From: Frankiaceae bacterium
Lineage (GTDB): Bacteria > Actinomycetota > Actinomycetes > JADGOV01
Assembly: GCA_017882785.1 (NCBI GenBank)
Contig: JADGOV010000008.1
Span: 1 to 54,400, forward strand
Direction: 5' to 3'
DNA: 54,400 nt
Shown here: positions 46,114 through 54,400 of the stretch, piece by piece
Position numbering within the stretch: the stretch's first letter is position 1
Layout: each line of letters begins with the position of its first letter
Program-made: the position numbers and the translations under genes
The notes under the pieces: generated by a model
Seen by the model: only the letters and a program-made list of their open reading frames with translations
Told to the model about the DNA's origin: nothing
Database searches by the model: none

Positions 46114-46961
46114 CCTGGCTGACCCATCTCGCGAGCCGCCTGGAACTCCTGATCAGATGTGCCGCCGGGGGGGTCGAGCCGAGCACTCATCGGGCCATTG
46201 TTCCCCACCCGGGCCACATTGACGTAGGAGAACCGATGCTCGGAGCAGGGTCCGTATCGCGTCAGGGCAGCAGCATGCTCCGGCGTCACGTACCCCTTGT
46301 GGGCGGCGAAATCGTATCCGGGATGCCTCTCGTGCAACTCGACCATGAGACGGTCCCGCGTCACCTTGGCAACCACCGAAGCCGCAGCCACACAGGCCGC
46401 GACCCGGTCACCCTTCCACACGGCAAGTCCGGGCACGCCCAGCCCGCGCACCGGAAACCCGTCGGTCAACACGTACGCAGGCTCGGGCGCCAGGGTGGCG
46501 AGGGCCCGGCGCAGCCCCTCGACGTTGCAGACATGAAGCCCGCGGCAGTCCACCTCCTGAGGCTGGATCACCACGACAGTCCAGGCCAGAGCGCGGTCCA
46601 GCACCCGTCGGTACACGGTGTCCCGAGCGGTCGGGGTGAGCAGCTTGGAATCCGCCAGCCCCGGCACCTGACCGCGTCGCCCAGCCGGCAAGGCCACTGC
46701 GGCACAGACCAACGGCCCGGCGCAGGCACCCCGACCCGCCTCGTCGGCACCGGCCACCGGGGCAAAACCGTGTCGGGCCAGCGCCCGCTCGTACCCCCAC
46801 AGCCCCGCGTCGCGGCGAACCGTCGACCCCCGGGGGACTGGCACGGGGCTCGACGCGACGGGTAGACCGACCACCGAAGGGGACGGCTCTGGCGGCGCTG
46901 ATGTGGGCGCTGATGTGGGCGCTGAAGTGGGCGCTGAAGTGGGCATGGCGGAGAACGGCAT
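46110..46961 (-). CDS. rnhB: Ribonuclease HII with repetitive N-terminal extension
   Basis: RNase HII removes ribonucleotides from DNA. The catalytic core starts at VRRDAGLWGYERALARHGFA and carries GADEAGRGACAGPLV (first Asp-Glu) and DSKLL. It continues to AASVVAKVTRDRLMVELHER, with the remaining acidic residues, and HKGYVTPEHAAAL. Before the core lie about 60 extra residues with four TSAP tandem repeats encoded by 12-bp units (46895-46942). Start choice is uncertain. ATG 46961, 19 bases after the lepB stop, includes the repeats; ATG 46946 and internal GTG codons are alternatives, none with a strong ribosome site. If a later GTG is used the repeats are untranslated leader. Confidence 0.9.
   Translation of the reverse strand: MPFSAMPTSAPTSAPTSAPTSAPPEPSPSVVGLPVASSPVPVPRGSTVRRDAGLWGYERALARHGFAPVAGADEAGRGACAGPLVCAAVALPAGRRGQVPGLADSKLLTPTARDTVYRRVLDRALAWTVVVIQPQEVDCRGLHVCNVEGLRRALATLAPEPAYVLTDGFPVRGLGVPGLAVWKGDRVAACVAAASVVAKVTRDRLMVELHERHPGYDFAAHKGYVTPEHAAALTRYGPCSEHRFSYVNVARVGNNGPMSARLDPPGGTSDQEFQAAREMGQPG
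46895..46942. repeat. Four 12-bp tandem repeats at the 5' end of rnhB
   Basis: Four contiguous units GCGCTGATGTGG / GCGCTGAAGTGG (two of each). In the rnhB frame they read as a TSAP tetrapeptide repeated four times. Such arrays can change copy number by slippage without breaking the frame. Confidence 0.8.
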
Positions 46962-46980
46962 CGACGTGCAGCCTACGACG

Positions 46981-47877
46981 TCACTTCCGACCCCGGCCGG
47001 GTGGAGCAGGCACAGCAGCCAGCGCAGGCGCAGCAGGCAGCGGGCCGGCTGCATTCTTCTTCGCCGGCTTGCGCAGACCGGGCTGGGAAAAGGTCTCCGG
47101 AATCGGCAGAGTGCCAATGCGGGACAACGGCCACACCCGGACGAACGCGCGGCCGATGACGTGACTCTCGGCGATGGTGCCGCCGCCGGGGTCGCCGATG
47201 TGCGCTCGGGAGTCCGCCGAGAAGGCCCGGTGGTCGCCCATCACCCACAGCCTGCCCTTCGGGACCGTCACTGGTCCGAACCGGGCGTGGTCGTCCTGGT
47301 AGACATAGGGCTCGTTGAGCGGCACACCGTTGACCGTGACCCGACCCTTGGCGTCGCAGCACTGGACGACATCACCAGGGGTGCCGATCACGCGCTTGAT
47401 GAAGTCCTCTTCCCCCGGCGGGGCGACGCCCACCGCGCTGCTCACCGAACGGAGCACCCGCAGCAGCAGGTTGCTCGGCTGACTGACCGTCACCTCGGGC
47501 GTCCAGGAGTCCACGCCGTTGAAGACGACGATCTCGCCGCGCCGGATGTCGTGGAACCGTGGCACCAGCTTGTTGACCAACACCCGGTCTCCACTGCAGC
47601 CGGGACATCCGTGCAGGGTCTTCTCCATCGAGCCGGAGGGGATGAAGAAGGCCTGGACGAGGAATGCCTTGATCAGCATGGCCAGCCCCAGCGCGACGAT
47701 GACGAGCACCGGAAGCTCGCGCCAGAAGGAGCCGCCCTTCTTGCCGGTGGCCTTCCGCCGTTTCCCGGCCCGGGGGTCGTCACCTTGAGCGCCACCCTGA
47801 GCACTGCCCTGGGCGCTGGAGCCATCGGGCGGCTCCTCGGCATCGGCCACGATCAGCGGTTCGTCACCCGAGACCAC
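46981..47877 (-). CDS. lepB: Signal peptidase I
   Basis: LepB removes signal peptides on the outer side of the membrane. The 298-residue protein has a charged, Gly/Gln-rich cytoplasmic leader and one membrane helix (ELPVLVIVALGLAMLIKAFL). The catalytic Ser83 is in IPSGSMEKTL, the general-base Lys161 in DFIKRVIGTPGDVV, and box E in GRLWVMGDHRAFSADSR. CPGC near residues 91-94 and the CC in VVQCCDAKG could give disulfides. A Pro/Ala-rich basic tail ends the protein. GTG at 47877 begins six bases after the rplS stop. Order rplS-lepB-rnhB is conserved in actinobacteria. Confidence 0.95.
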   Translation of the reverse strand: MVSGDEPLIVADAEEPPDGSSAQGSAQGGAQGDDPRAGKRRKATGKKGGSFWRELPVLVIVALGLAMLIKAFLVQAFFIPSGSMEKTLHGCPGCSGDRVLVNKLVPRFHDIRRGEIVVFNGVDSWTPEVTVSQPSNLLLRVLRSVSSAVGVAPPGEEDFIKRVIGTPGDVVQCCDAKGRVTVNGVPLNEPYVYQDDHARFGPVTVPKGRLWVMGDHRAFSADSRAHIGDPGGGTIAESHVIGRAFVRVWPLSRIGTLPIPETFSQPGLRKPAKKNAAGPLPAAPALAAVPAPPGRGRK

Positions 47878-47883
47878 GTCGGC

Positions 47884-48243
47884 TCAGCGGGCTGCCGTCG
47901 GCTGCCGCTTCTCCTTGATCTTGGCGGCCTTCCCGCGGAGATCCCGCAGGTAGTACAGCTTGGCCCGTCGAACGTCACCGCGGGTGACCACCTCTATCCG
48001 ACTGATGATCGGGGTGTGGACCGGAAAGGTGCGCTCGACGCCCACCCCGAAGCTGACCTTCCGCACGGTGAATGTCTCGCGAATCCCCCCGTTCTGCCGG
48101 CGTATGACGACGCCTTGAAAGATCTGCACGCGCTCCCGGTTGCCCTCCACCACCCGGACATGGACCTTGAGCGTGTCCCCCGGCCGGAAGTCCGGGATGT
48201 CAGAGCGCAGGGACGCGGCGTCGAGGCTGTCCAGGGTGTGCAT
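47884..48243 (-). CDS. rplS: 50S ribosomal protein L19
   Basis: L19 sits at the 30S-50S interface. The 119-residue protein is of normal length: [60 protein letters not shown] and [23 protein letters not shown] at 48243 is 112 bases downstream of the trmD stop; that gap looks structured and may carry a promoter or leader control. lepB follows after six bases. Confidence 0.98.
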   Translation of the reverse strand: MHTLDSLDAASLRSDIPDFRPGDTLKVHVRVVEGNRERVQIFQGVVIRRQNGGIRETFTVRKVSFGVGVERTFPVHTPIISRIEVVTRGDVRRAKLYYLRDLRGKAAKIKEKRQPTAAR

Positions 48244-48355
48244 GCTCAGTCGCTTCCTCTACGGCAGCATGGCTACGTGCCCGCACGCCGGGTGGTTGGT
48301 CTCGAAGGTGATGCAGCGGGCGCGCCCGTCGCGGTTGGGCGCACGCGTCAGCCTT
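48244..48355 (-). promoter_or_regulatory. Structured leader between trmD and rplS
   Basis: The 112 bases before rplS contain a perfect 12-base palindrome CGGGCGCGCCCG (48317-48328) and a small hairpin CCCG-CACGC-CGGG (48280-48292). Either a local promoter with leader control by a ribosomal protein, or an attenuating structure after trmD, would explain the gap in an otherwise tight operon. I do not recognise a described L19 leader. Confidence 0.3.
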
Positions 48356-49093
48356 CTACTGTGCCACACCGGGGAAGGTGGGGGGTAACTTGCCGGTGAG
48401 CAGGTCGGGTCGCCGTTCGGCCGTCCGCCGTTCCGCCTGCTCCCTCTTCCACCGCGCGATGGCCGCATGGTCCCCTGACCGCAGCACCTCGGGGACCGCT
48501 CGACCGCGCCACACGGCAGGCCGGGTATAGACCGGTCCCTCCACCAACGCGCCGCCGCCGCCGACACTGAAGGAGTCCTCCGCGATCGAAGCTGGGTTGC
48601 CCACCACGCCCGGCAGCAGTCTGGTGATCGCCTCCAGCATGACCAGCGTAGCCACCTCGCCACCGGCCAGGACGTAGTCACCCACTGACACCTCCGTGAC
48701 TGGCATAAGCGTCGCGGCGTCCTCGACGACCCTGGCGTCGATCCCTTCGTAGCGGCCGCAGGCGAAGACCAGCCACGGCTCGGTGGCCAGGTCACGGGCA
48801 AGCGACTGGGTGAACGGCTGCCCGCTCGGGGTAGGCACGAGCAGGCAGGGCGGGTCCCCGGTCGCCCGCGCCAGCAGCGCATCCAGCGCGGCGCCCCAAG
48901 GCTCAGGACGGAGCACCATGCCCGGACCGCCGCCGAAGGGAACGCCATCGACCGTCCGGCGCGGGTCGCTGGTCCACGTACGCAGGTCGTGCACGTCGAT
49001 GGTGGCCAGCCCCTGAGCCCGCGCCCGTCCGAGCAACGACACGTCCAGTGGCGCGAAGTACTCCGGGAAGAGGGAGATGATGTCGATCTGCAC
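48356..49093 (-). CDS. trmD: tRNA (guanine37-N1)-methyltransferase TrmD
   Basis: TrmD methylates G37 next to the anticodon. The 245-residue SPOUT enzyme shows [40 protein letters not shown], and the trefoil-knot SAM site in [37 protein letters not shown] and [17 protein letters not shown]. The GTG start at 49093 replaces the longer open frame, since family members begin at the IDIIS stretch. It follows rimM by 22 bases. Normal in all respects. Confidence 0.97.
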   Translation of the reverse strand: MQIDIISLFPEYFAPLDVSLLGRARAQGLATIDVHDLRTWTSDPRRTVDGVPFGGGPGMVLRPEPWGAALDALLARATGDPPCLLVPTPSGQPFTQSLARDLATEPWLVFACGRYEGIDARVVEDAATLMPVTEVSVGDYVLAGGEVATLVMLEAITRLLPGVVGNPASIAEDSFSVGGGGALVEGPVYTRPAVWRGRAVPEVLRSGDHAAIARWKREQAERRTAERRPDLLTGKLPPTFPGVAQ

Positions 49094-49115
49094 GACGGCT
49101 CGCTGCTCGGGCGGA

Positions 49116-49625
49116 CTACAGCTCGAGCAGACCGGCTGGCGGATCGAGCAGCACTCGGCCAGCTGACAGGTCCACCTTCGGCACGATCGCGGCCACGAAC
49201 GGTACCAGGACCTCGGCCCCGCCCGGGCGGCGAATAGCGAGCAGATCAGCACCCGGCGGGTGCACCACGGCGGTGACCTCGCCCAAGTCCAGGCCGGCGA
49301 CGGTGACGGCACGCAGGCCGATCAGGTCGTGATCCCAGAACTCCTCAGGGTCATCCAGCGGCGGTGACGTGGCACTGTCCACCGCGAGCACGACACCCCG
49401 AAGGGACTCGGCGGCCGTGCGGTCCGACACTTCGTCGAAGCGGACCAGCAGCCGCCCGTTCTGCTCCCGGACGGCGTCGATCCGCAGGGGCCCGCGCTCC
49501 GGCGGCGACGTGCGCAGGACCAATCCTGGCACGTACCGCCACTCCGGGACATCGGTGAGAACCTCAACCGTCACCTCGCCCTTCAACCCGTGCGGTCGGC
49601 CGATCCGGCCGACCACGAGTTGCAC
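49116..49625 (-). CDS. rimM: Ribosome maturation factor RimM
   Basis: RimM helps assemble the 30S head around S19. The 169-residue protein shows the N-terminal barrel [20 protein letters not shown] and the PRC-barrel part [20 protein letters not shown], followed by [20 protein letters not shown] and [23 protein letters not shown] at 49625 starts 11 bases after the KH gene stop. Gene order rpsP-khpA-rimM-trmD is standard. Confidence 0.97.
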   Translation of the reverse strand: MQLVVGRIGRPHGLKGEVTVEVLTDVPEWRYVPGLVLRTSPPERGPLRIDAVREQNGRLLVRFDEVSDRTAAESLRGVVLAVDSATSPPLDDPEEFWDHDLIGLRAVTVAGLDLGEVTAVVHPPGADLLAIRRPGGAEVLVPFVAAIVPKVDLSAGRVLLDPPAGLLEL

Positions 49626-49636
49626 GGCCGGTGCAG

Positions 49637-49870
49637 TCAGCGGTCGACGTCGACGAAGTCGACGCGCACCTGCCGGCCGCCGATCCCGGCTATCACCGTA
49701 CGCATGGCCCGGGCAGTGCGACCGCCTCTGCCAATCACCTTGCCGAGGTCGTCGGGATGCACCCGGACCTCCAACACGCGACCACGTCGCAGTTGCCGGT
49801 CGGCAACCGAGACGTCGTCCGGATGCTCGACGATGCCCCGCACGAGGTGCTCGAGAGCCTCCTCGAGCAC
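49637..49870 (-). CDS. khpA: KH-domain RNA-binding protein KhpA
   Basis: This 77-residue protein is a single KH domain: LEEALEHLVRGIVEHPDDVS and [20 protein letters not shown], with the GxxG loop GRGG, ending in VRVDFVDVDR. KhpA proteins bind RNA, usually with a KhpB partner, and influence small RNAs and cell-wall control in other Gram-positives. The GTG start follows the rpsP TAG stop with no gap (TAGGTG), so translation is probably coupled. rimM follows after 11 bases. Confidence 0.93.
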   Translation of the reverse strand: MLEEALEHLVRGIVEHPDDVSVADRQLRRGRVLEVRVHPDDLGKVIGRGGRTARAMRTVIAGIGGRQVRVDFVDVDR

Positions 49871-50485
49871 CTAGCCCCCCGACGTCTCGTCGGTGCCGGC
49901 CGTGGCTGGCTCCGGGGCCGGGTCCGTGGCTGGCTCCGCCGCGCCCTCGGTGACAGTCTCCACCGACGCGGGCGGAGTGGGCGGGGCTGATTCCGTGGCA
50001 GATTCCGTGGCAGACTCCGGCGCAGATTCCGTGGCGGGTTCGGGGGCCGCACCGGGGGCGGATGCGGGGGGGGTACCGCCAGGGTCGTCCGGCCGCTTGG
50101 CCCGCTTCCGTGGCGTGGTCGCACCGGCCGTCGCCTCCGCGGCAGCCAGGCCCTCGCGAGCGGCCGCCTCGAACACGGCCTTGCGATCCGCTCGGGGTGC
50201 CCGCACCTTCATGGGCTCCGGGGCCGGCTCGCCGCGAAACCGCTGCCAGTCCCCCGTGACCCGCAGGATCGCCGCGACAGCCTCAGTGGGCTGGGCGCCG
50301 ACGCCCAACCAGTACAAGGCACGCTCGGAGTTGATCTCGATGAAGGAGGGGTCCTCCTTCGGGTGGTACTTGCCGATCGTCTCGATCGCGCGCCCGTCTC
50401 GGCGGGTGCGCGCGTCAGCGATGACAACGCGGTAGTAGGGCGCGCGCATCTTGCCCATTCGCATCAGTTTGATCTTAACGGCCAC
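49871..50485 (-). CDS. rpsP: 30S ribosomal protein S16 with long repetitive tail
   Basis: S16 is identified by [40 protein letters not shown] and [20 protein letters not shown]. The family core needs about 80-110 residues. Here about 90 more form an Ala/Pro/Glu/Thr/Ser tail with ATES/APES repeats encoded by 12-bp units (49989-50036). At 204 residues it is among the longer S16 proteins; actinobacteria often have some tail. GTG at 50485 is the family start; the open frame before it is rejected. The 194 bases upstream, after ffh, should hold its promoter; I see only a weak CACAAT at 50628-50623. Confidence 0.96.
   Translation of the reverse strand: MAVKIKLMRMGKMRAPYYRVVIADARTRRDGRAIETIGKYHPKEDPSFIEINSERALYWLGVGAQPTEAVAAILRVTGDWQRFRGEPAPEPMKVRAPRADRKAVFEAAAREGLAAAEATAGATTPRKRAKRPDDPGGTPPASAPGAAPEPATESAPESATESATESAPPTPPASVETVTEGAAEPATDPAPEPATAGTDETSGG
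49989..50036. repeat. Four 12-bp tandem repeats in the rpsP tail
   Basis: Four contiguous units of the type GATTCCGTGGCA (plus strand), the third diverged. In rpsP they encode ATES-like tetrapeptides. Same period and copy number as the rnhB repeat but unrelated in sequence. Confidence 0.8.
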
Positions 50486-50671
50486 TGAGGGTTGCGCTCC
50501 AGGTCTCGGCACGGGAGAGGCGCTCGAGCAGCCGGTGGGGACCAGCTGCCGACGACTCGGCGGGCACACTGCGATCGGAAGAGGGCCGGAACGCAACGTG
50601 ACTCAACTGGCCATTGTGCCAGACGGATCCGGATGCCCCCAGGATCCACATGCCCACAGGACGGAGTGCGC

Positions 50672-50692
50672 CCCGCCGGTCAACTCGGCGGG
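50672..50692 (-). terminator. Possible hairpin over the ffh stop codon
   Basis: CCCGCCG and CGGCGGG (plus strand, 50672-50692) form a 7-bp stem with a seven-base loop that includes the ffh TGA. It could weakly terminate or protect the 3' end before the rpsP promoter. No U tract. Confidence 0.3.
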
Positions 50693-52215
50693 AACCGGAA
50701 CGTCGACAGGTCGGGCAGGGTCACGCCCTTGGGAAGGACGGGAGGCAAGGGGTTCGGCGCGTTCGGCAGGTTCGCCGGCGGCTGGCCGGCTGGCGCGCCC
50801 CGCGCGGGCAGCGATGGCCGGCCGCCGGAGCGCGCCTGCTTGCCCTTCTTCCCCTTCCCCTTGGTCCCCTTGGCAGGCTTCCGCGAGCGCCCGCCGCCCG
50901 GCATCCCGGGAAAGTTTCCCGCCATCGACTTCATCATCTTGCGGGCCTCGAAGAAGCGATCCACCAATCCGTTCACCTCGGTCACCGTGACCCCGGAACC
51001 GTTGGCGATCCGCAACCGGCGGGTACCGTTGATGATCTTCGGGTTGTCCCGCTCACCAGGTGTCATCGACCGGATGATGGCTGTGATGCGGTCCAGGTCC
51101 CGGTCGTCGATCTGGGAGATCTGTTCCTTCACCTGACCCATCCCGGGCAGCATGCCCAGGAGGTTGGAGATCGGCCCCATCTTGCGGATGGCCATCATCT
51201 GGTCGAGGAAGTCCTCGAGGGTGAAGTCGTCGCCGCTGAGCACCTTGGCGGCCATGGCCTCGGCCTGGTCGGCCTCGAAGGCTTGCTCGGCCTGTTCGAT
51301 GAGCGTCAACACGTCGCCCATGCCAAGGATCCGCGACGCCATCCGCTCCGGATGGAAGACGTCGAAGTCGGCCAGTTTCTCCCCGGTCGAGGCGAACATT
51401 ATGGGCTGCCCGGTGACCTCCCGAACCGACAGCGCCGCCCCGCCGCGGGCGTCGCCGTCCAGCTTGGTGAGCACGACACCGCTGAAGCCGACGCCGTCGA
51501 GGAATGCCAGCGCCGTGGTGACCGCGTCCTGACCGATCATGGCGTCTACCACGAAGAGTGTCTCGTCGGGCTGCACCGCGTCCCGGATCCTGGCCGCCTG
51601 AGCCATCATCTCGGCGTCGATGCCGAGCCGCCCGGCGGTGTCCACCACGACGATGTCGTGTCCGAGCCGCCGGGCGTGGTCCAACGACGCCCGGGCGACC
51701 GCGACGGGGTCCCCGACACCGCTACCCGGCTCGGGCGCGAACACGTCCACCCCGGCCTGGCCGGCCACGATGGTCAACTGCTGCACGGCGTTGGGCCGCT
51801 GCAGGTCGGCCGCTACCAGCAGCGGCGAATGCCGCTGGGTGCGCAGCCAACGGCCGAGCTTGCCGGCCAGCGTGGTCTTACCGGAACCTTGCAGGCCGGC
51901 CAGCAGGATGACGGTGGGCGGCTGCTTGGCGAGGCGGAGGGTCGCGGTGTCGCCGCCCAGGATGCCGACAAGCTCGTCCCTGACGATCTTGATGATCTGC
52001 TGGGCGGGGTTGAGCGCCTGGGACACCTCCACGCCGCGGGCCCGCTCCTTGAGCCGGCCGATGAATGCCTTGACAACAGGCAGCGCGACATCTGCTTCGA
52101 GCAGCGCGATGCGAATCTCGCGGGCGGTGGCGTCGATGTCGGCGTCGGAGAGCCGACCCTTGCCACGCAGGCTTCGAAAGACCGACTCGAGCCGGTCAGA
52201 GAGGGCGTCGAACAC
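50680..52215 (-). CDS. ffh: Signal recognition particle protein Ffh
   Basis: Ffh (SRP54) binds signal sequences and 4.5S RNA and targets ribosomes to FtsY. The 511-residue protein has the N domain, the G domain with GLQGSGKTT (107-115), DLQRPNAVQQL, VVVDTAGRLGIDAEMM and LTKLDGDARGGAALS, and the methionine-rich M domain (FLDQMMAIRKMGPISNLLGM onward, with MMKSMAGNFPGMPGG). A basic Lys/Gly stretch (KGTKGKGKKGKQ) and a Pro-rich tail of about 50 residues follow. It starts nine bases after the glnD stop, so the two are probably cotranscribed. Confidence 0.97.
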   Translation of the reverse strand: MFDALSDRLESVFRSLRGKGRLSDADIDATAREIRIALLEADVALPVVKAFIGRLKERARGVEVSQALNPAQQIIKIVRDELVGILGGDTATLRLAKQPPTVILLAGLQGSGKTTLAGKLGRWLRTQRHSPLLVAADLQRPNAVQQLTIVAGQAGVDVFAPEPGSGVGDPVAVARASLDHARRLGHDIVVVDTAGRLGIDAEMMAQAARIRDAVQPDETLFVVDAMIGQDAVTTALAFLDGVGFSGVVLTKLDGDARGGAALSVREVTGQPIMFASTGEKLADFDVFHPERMASRILGMGDVLTLIEQAEQAFEADQAEAMAAKVLSGDDFTLEDFLDQMMAIRKMGPISNLLGMLPGMGQVKEQISQIDDRDLDRITAIIRSMTPGERDNPKIINGTRRLRIANGSGVTVTEVNGLVDRFFEARKMMKSMAGNFPGMPGGGRSRKPAKGTKGKGKKGKQARSGGRPSLPARGAPAGQPPANLPNAPNPLPPVLPKGVTLPDLSTFRFPPS

Positions 52216-52224
52216 GGCGCCAGG

Positions 52225-54400
52225 CTAGTCGGAGTCCGCGCCGACGGCGCGCGGTACGCCCGCCGGCCGGTCATCGGACATCCCGGCCGCTGCCGTCTCT
52301 ACTCCGTGCACCGCCGCCAACACGGCGGCCACCACCGCCGCTCTCAGCACCGGGTCGGCCAACGGCTGTCCGCGGTAGGTGACGTAGAAGGCGTCCACCG
52401 CCTCGGCGCCCAAGGTGGCGACCAGTGCGGAGCGGACGTCGAGGCCGCAGCCGGCCAGGGCGGCCGTCAGGCGGTAGAGCAGGCCGACACGGTCGTGGGC
52501 CCGAACATCGACCACCGTGGCGCCTGTGGCGGCTCCGTCGATCAGCCGGACGTCCGGCGGCGCGACCGGCAGCCGGCTCGGCGGGTAGGCCAACTCCCGC
52601 TCCCGCAGCCGTCGGGCGATGTCGATGCCGCCGTCCAAGGCACGGCGCAGGTCATCGGTGAGTCGCTCGCCGGGAGGCGGGGCGCGGAAGCCTGGATCGA
52701 CCGAGAAGGTCGTGGCAGCCATGTCACCCAACGTGTGCGCGGTGGCGGACCGGACATTGAGCCGGTTGAGGGCCAGCACCCCGGCGGCCGCGCTGAACAA
52801 CCCGGTCTGGTTCGGGGCGGCGACCGTGACGGTCAGCAGCGGCCCCGGCGCCGTGGTCACCGCCAGGACTCCCCGCCGGGCCAGGACGCGAGCGGACAAC
52901 GGCGCTCCGCCCGGCGCCGCGGGCGGTTCACCGGCGAGCAGCCGCCGGGTGCGGGAGGCCAGGTCGGCGACCAGCCCCGCCTTCCACTCCGTCCAGACGC
53001 CGGGGCCGGTGGCTCGGGCGTCGGCTTCGGTCAGGGCCTGCAGCAGGTCCAGGGTTTCGGCGTTGCCGACCCGGTCGGCGACCATGCGGGCGGTGGCCGG
53101 ATCGTCGAGATCCCGGCGGGTGGCGGTGTCGACGAGGAGGAGGTGGTAGCGGGTGAGGCGGCACAGCGTGGCCACGTCCTCGGGCGGCAGGCCCAGTCGC
53201 GGTGCCACCGCAGCCACCCCGATCGCCCCGGCCTCGGAATGATCTCCAGGACGACCCTTGCCCAGGTCGTGCAGCAGGGCGGCCAAGAGCAGCAGGTCCG
53301 GCCGCACCACCTTTCGGGTCAGCGCCGCGGCCTGGGCCGCGGCCTCGACAAGGTGGCGGTCGACGGTGAAGCGGTGGACGGCGTTGTGCTGCGGCCGGCA
53401 GCGCACCGAGGCCCACTCCGGCAGCAGCCGGACCATCATCCCGGCCTGGTCCAAGGTCTCGATCACCGGCACCGCGGCCGGACCGGAGCCGAGCAGCGTG
53501 ATCAGTGCGGCCCTGGCCGCCGGCGACCAGGGCTCGGGGAGGGGGCCGGATTCGGCGGCCAGCCGGGTGACGGTGTGCTCGGCCAGCGGCAGTCCGGCTT
53601 CGGCCGCCGCTGCGGCTGCTCGCAGCACCAGGGTCGGGTCGGCATTCGGGTCCGCGTCCCGGGCCAGCATCACTTCCCCACCCTGCTCGACCACGCCGGC
53701 GGTGAGCGGCCGGCGGGTCGGCGGTCGGCTCCGGCGCCGTGCCCGGGTCGGCGGCGCGACCCAGTCCCCGACGCGGCGCCAGACGTGGTCGGCCGCGTGG
53801 GAGATGGTCCGGCCGGCCGCCGATACGGCGGTGAGCAGTTCGTCGGCCTCGGTCATCCGCAACGCCGCGGCCACCGCCTCCTGGTCCTGGAGCAGGAGGC
53901 GGTCCGAGCCACGCCCGCTGGAGCGGTGCAACTCGCCCCGCACGTCGAGCAGCAGCTCGTACGCCGAGCGAACGGAGCCACTGGGCGGGTCGATGACCCA
54001 CGCGGCCGCGGCCGCGTACATCGCCTGCACGTCCCGCAGCCCGCCGGCCGCCTCCCGCAGATCCGGCTCGAGCAGGAAGGCGAGCTGACCCCAGCGCTCC
54101 GCCCGCGCCCGCACCGCCGTCAGCATCTCGCGGAGACGCTGCGGCGCCCGCCGCCGCCAGTCCTCGCGGGCACCCTGCACGAGTTCGGAGGTGAGTTGAG
54201 GGTCACCGGCGATGTGCCGTGCGTCGAGGAGGCCCAGCGCCGCCTTGAGATCCTCGGCGGCGACCACCCGGGCCTCCGTGACCGTACGCACCGCGTGGTC
54301 AAGACCGACCCCGGAGTCCCACAGCGGGTACCAGAGGGCGTCCGCGACGGCGGCGAGGTCCGTGACGGCCCCGTTGTGGAGCAGGAGGAGGTCGAGATCG
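52225..54400 (-). CDS. glnD: Bifunctional PII uridylyltransferase/uridylyl-removing enzyme GlnD (5' end outside window)
   Basis: GlnD senses glutamine and modifies PII nitrogen-signalling proteins; in actinobacteria it often adenylylates GlnK instead. The frame is open to the window edge, where DLDLLLLH gives the DxD of the nucleotidyltransferase site, followed by LWYPLWDSGVGLDHAVRT. So the start lies outside, and GTG 54291 is internal. Then come the GlnD-UR region (LEPDLREAAGGLRDVQAMYA), an HD domain (LLLAALLHDLGKGRPGDHSE) and two ACT domains (VAAPNQTGLFSAAAGVLALN and VRAHDRVGLLYRLTAALAG). All key residues that I can see are present. amtB-glnK would be expected to the right. Confidence 0.95.
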   Translation of the reverse strand, partial: DLDLLLLHNGAVTDLAAVADALWYPLWDSGVGLDHAVRTVTEARVVAAEDLKAALGLLDARHIAGDPQLTSELVQGAREDWRRRAPQRLREMLTAVRARAERWGQLAFLLEPDLREAAGGLRDVQAMYAAAAAWVIDPPSGSVRSAYELLLDVRGELHRSSGRGSDRLLLQDQEAVAAALRMTEADELLTAVSAAGRTISHAADHVWRRVGDWVAPPTRARRRSRPPTRRPLTAGVVEQGGEVMLARDADPNADPTLVLRAAAAAAEAGLPLAEHTVTRLAAESGPLPEPWSPAARAALITLLGSGPAAVPVIETLDQAGMMVRLLPEWASVRCRPQHNAVHRFTVDRHLVEAAAQAAALTRKVVRPDLLLLAALLHDLGKGRPGDHSEAGAIGVAAVAPRLGLPPEDVATLCRLTRYHLLLVDTATRRDLDDPATARMVADRVGNAETLDLLQALTEADARATGPGVWTEWKAGLVADLASRTRRLLAGEPPAAPGGAPLSARVLARRGVLAVTTAPGPLLTVTVAAPNQTGLFSAAAGVLALNRLNVRSATAHTLGDMAATTFSVDPGFRAPPPGERLTDDLRRALDGGIDIARRLRERELAYPPSRLPVAPPDVRLIDGAATGATVVDVRAHDRVGLLYRLTAALAGCGLDVRSALVATLGAEAVDAFYVTYRGQPLADPVLRAAVVAAVLAAVHGVETAAAGMSDDRPAGVPRAVGADSD

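Overview
This window is high-GC DNA (roughly 70% by eye) with many GTG starts and dense ATGA/GTGA stop-start overlaps. It carries DUF4439, DUF2469, DUF503, a WhiG/FliA-type sigma factor, an actinobacterial proS and an RNase HII-DUF2469-LepB block. All of this points to an actinomycete chromosome. The gene order resembles non-mycobacterial actinomycetes (Frankia or Sporichthya-like orders), but I cannot name the genus. I see no tRNA, rRNA, CRISPR array, insertion sequence or phage gene.

Most genes lie on the minus strand, so the conserved block reads right to left. From the right edge it runs glnD (cut by the window end), ffh, rpsP, a KH protein, rimM, trmD, rplS, lepB, rnhB, DUF2469, yraN, comM, dprA and whiG. 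Two lipoprotein genes and an M23-like protein follow, then rpsB, tsf, pyrH, frr, cdsA and rlmN. Next is a 9 kb accessory stretch, then dxr, a site-2 protease, ispG and a GNAT gene. A sulfate-transport operon and two small genes follow, then proS, a HAD hydrolase and a DUF4439 lipoprotein. The left end is rimP, nusA, ylxR, infB, DUF503, rbfA, nrnA, truB and the tail of a CydC-like exporter. The core is therefore translation, tRNA and ribosome maturation, protein targeting, nitrogen signalling and the MEP isoprenoid pathway.

Two accessory modules interrupt this backbone. The first (about 14.2-18.5 kb) is a complete sulfate ABC importer (sbp-cysT-cysW-cysA) ending in an Rrf2-family regulator, with a palindromic candidate operator upstream of sbp. 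The second (about 23.4-32.5 kb) is a putrescine/GABA catabolic set: 4-aminobutyrate aminotransferase, aminobutyraldehyde dehydrogenase, an Lrp-type regulator, a class III aminotransferase and a PuuB-like FAD oxidoreductase. It also holds a saccharopine-dehydrogenase-like enzyme, a PadR regulator with a near-ideal palindromic operator on its own start codon, a frameshifted remnant of the PadR partner membrane gene, and an uncharacterised two-helix membrane protein with an HESMH zinc-protease-like motif.

I do not see a clearly new multi-gene defence or secretion system. The strongest leads are the PadR operator with its decayed target, the HExxH membrane protein, the layout of the polyamine/GABA island, and several short palindromes and tandem repeats that the genes do not explain.
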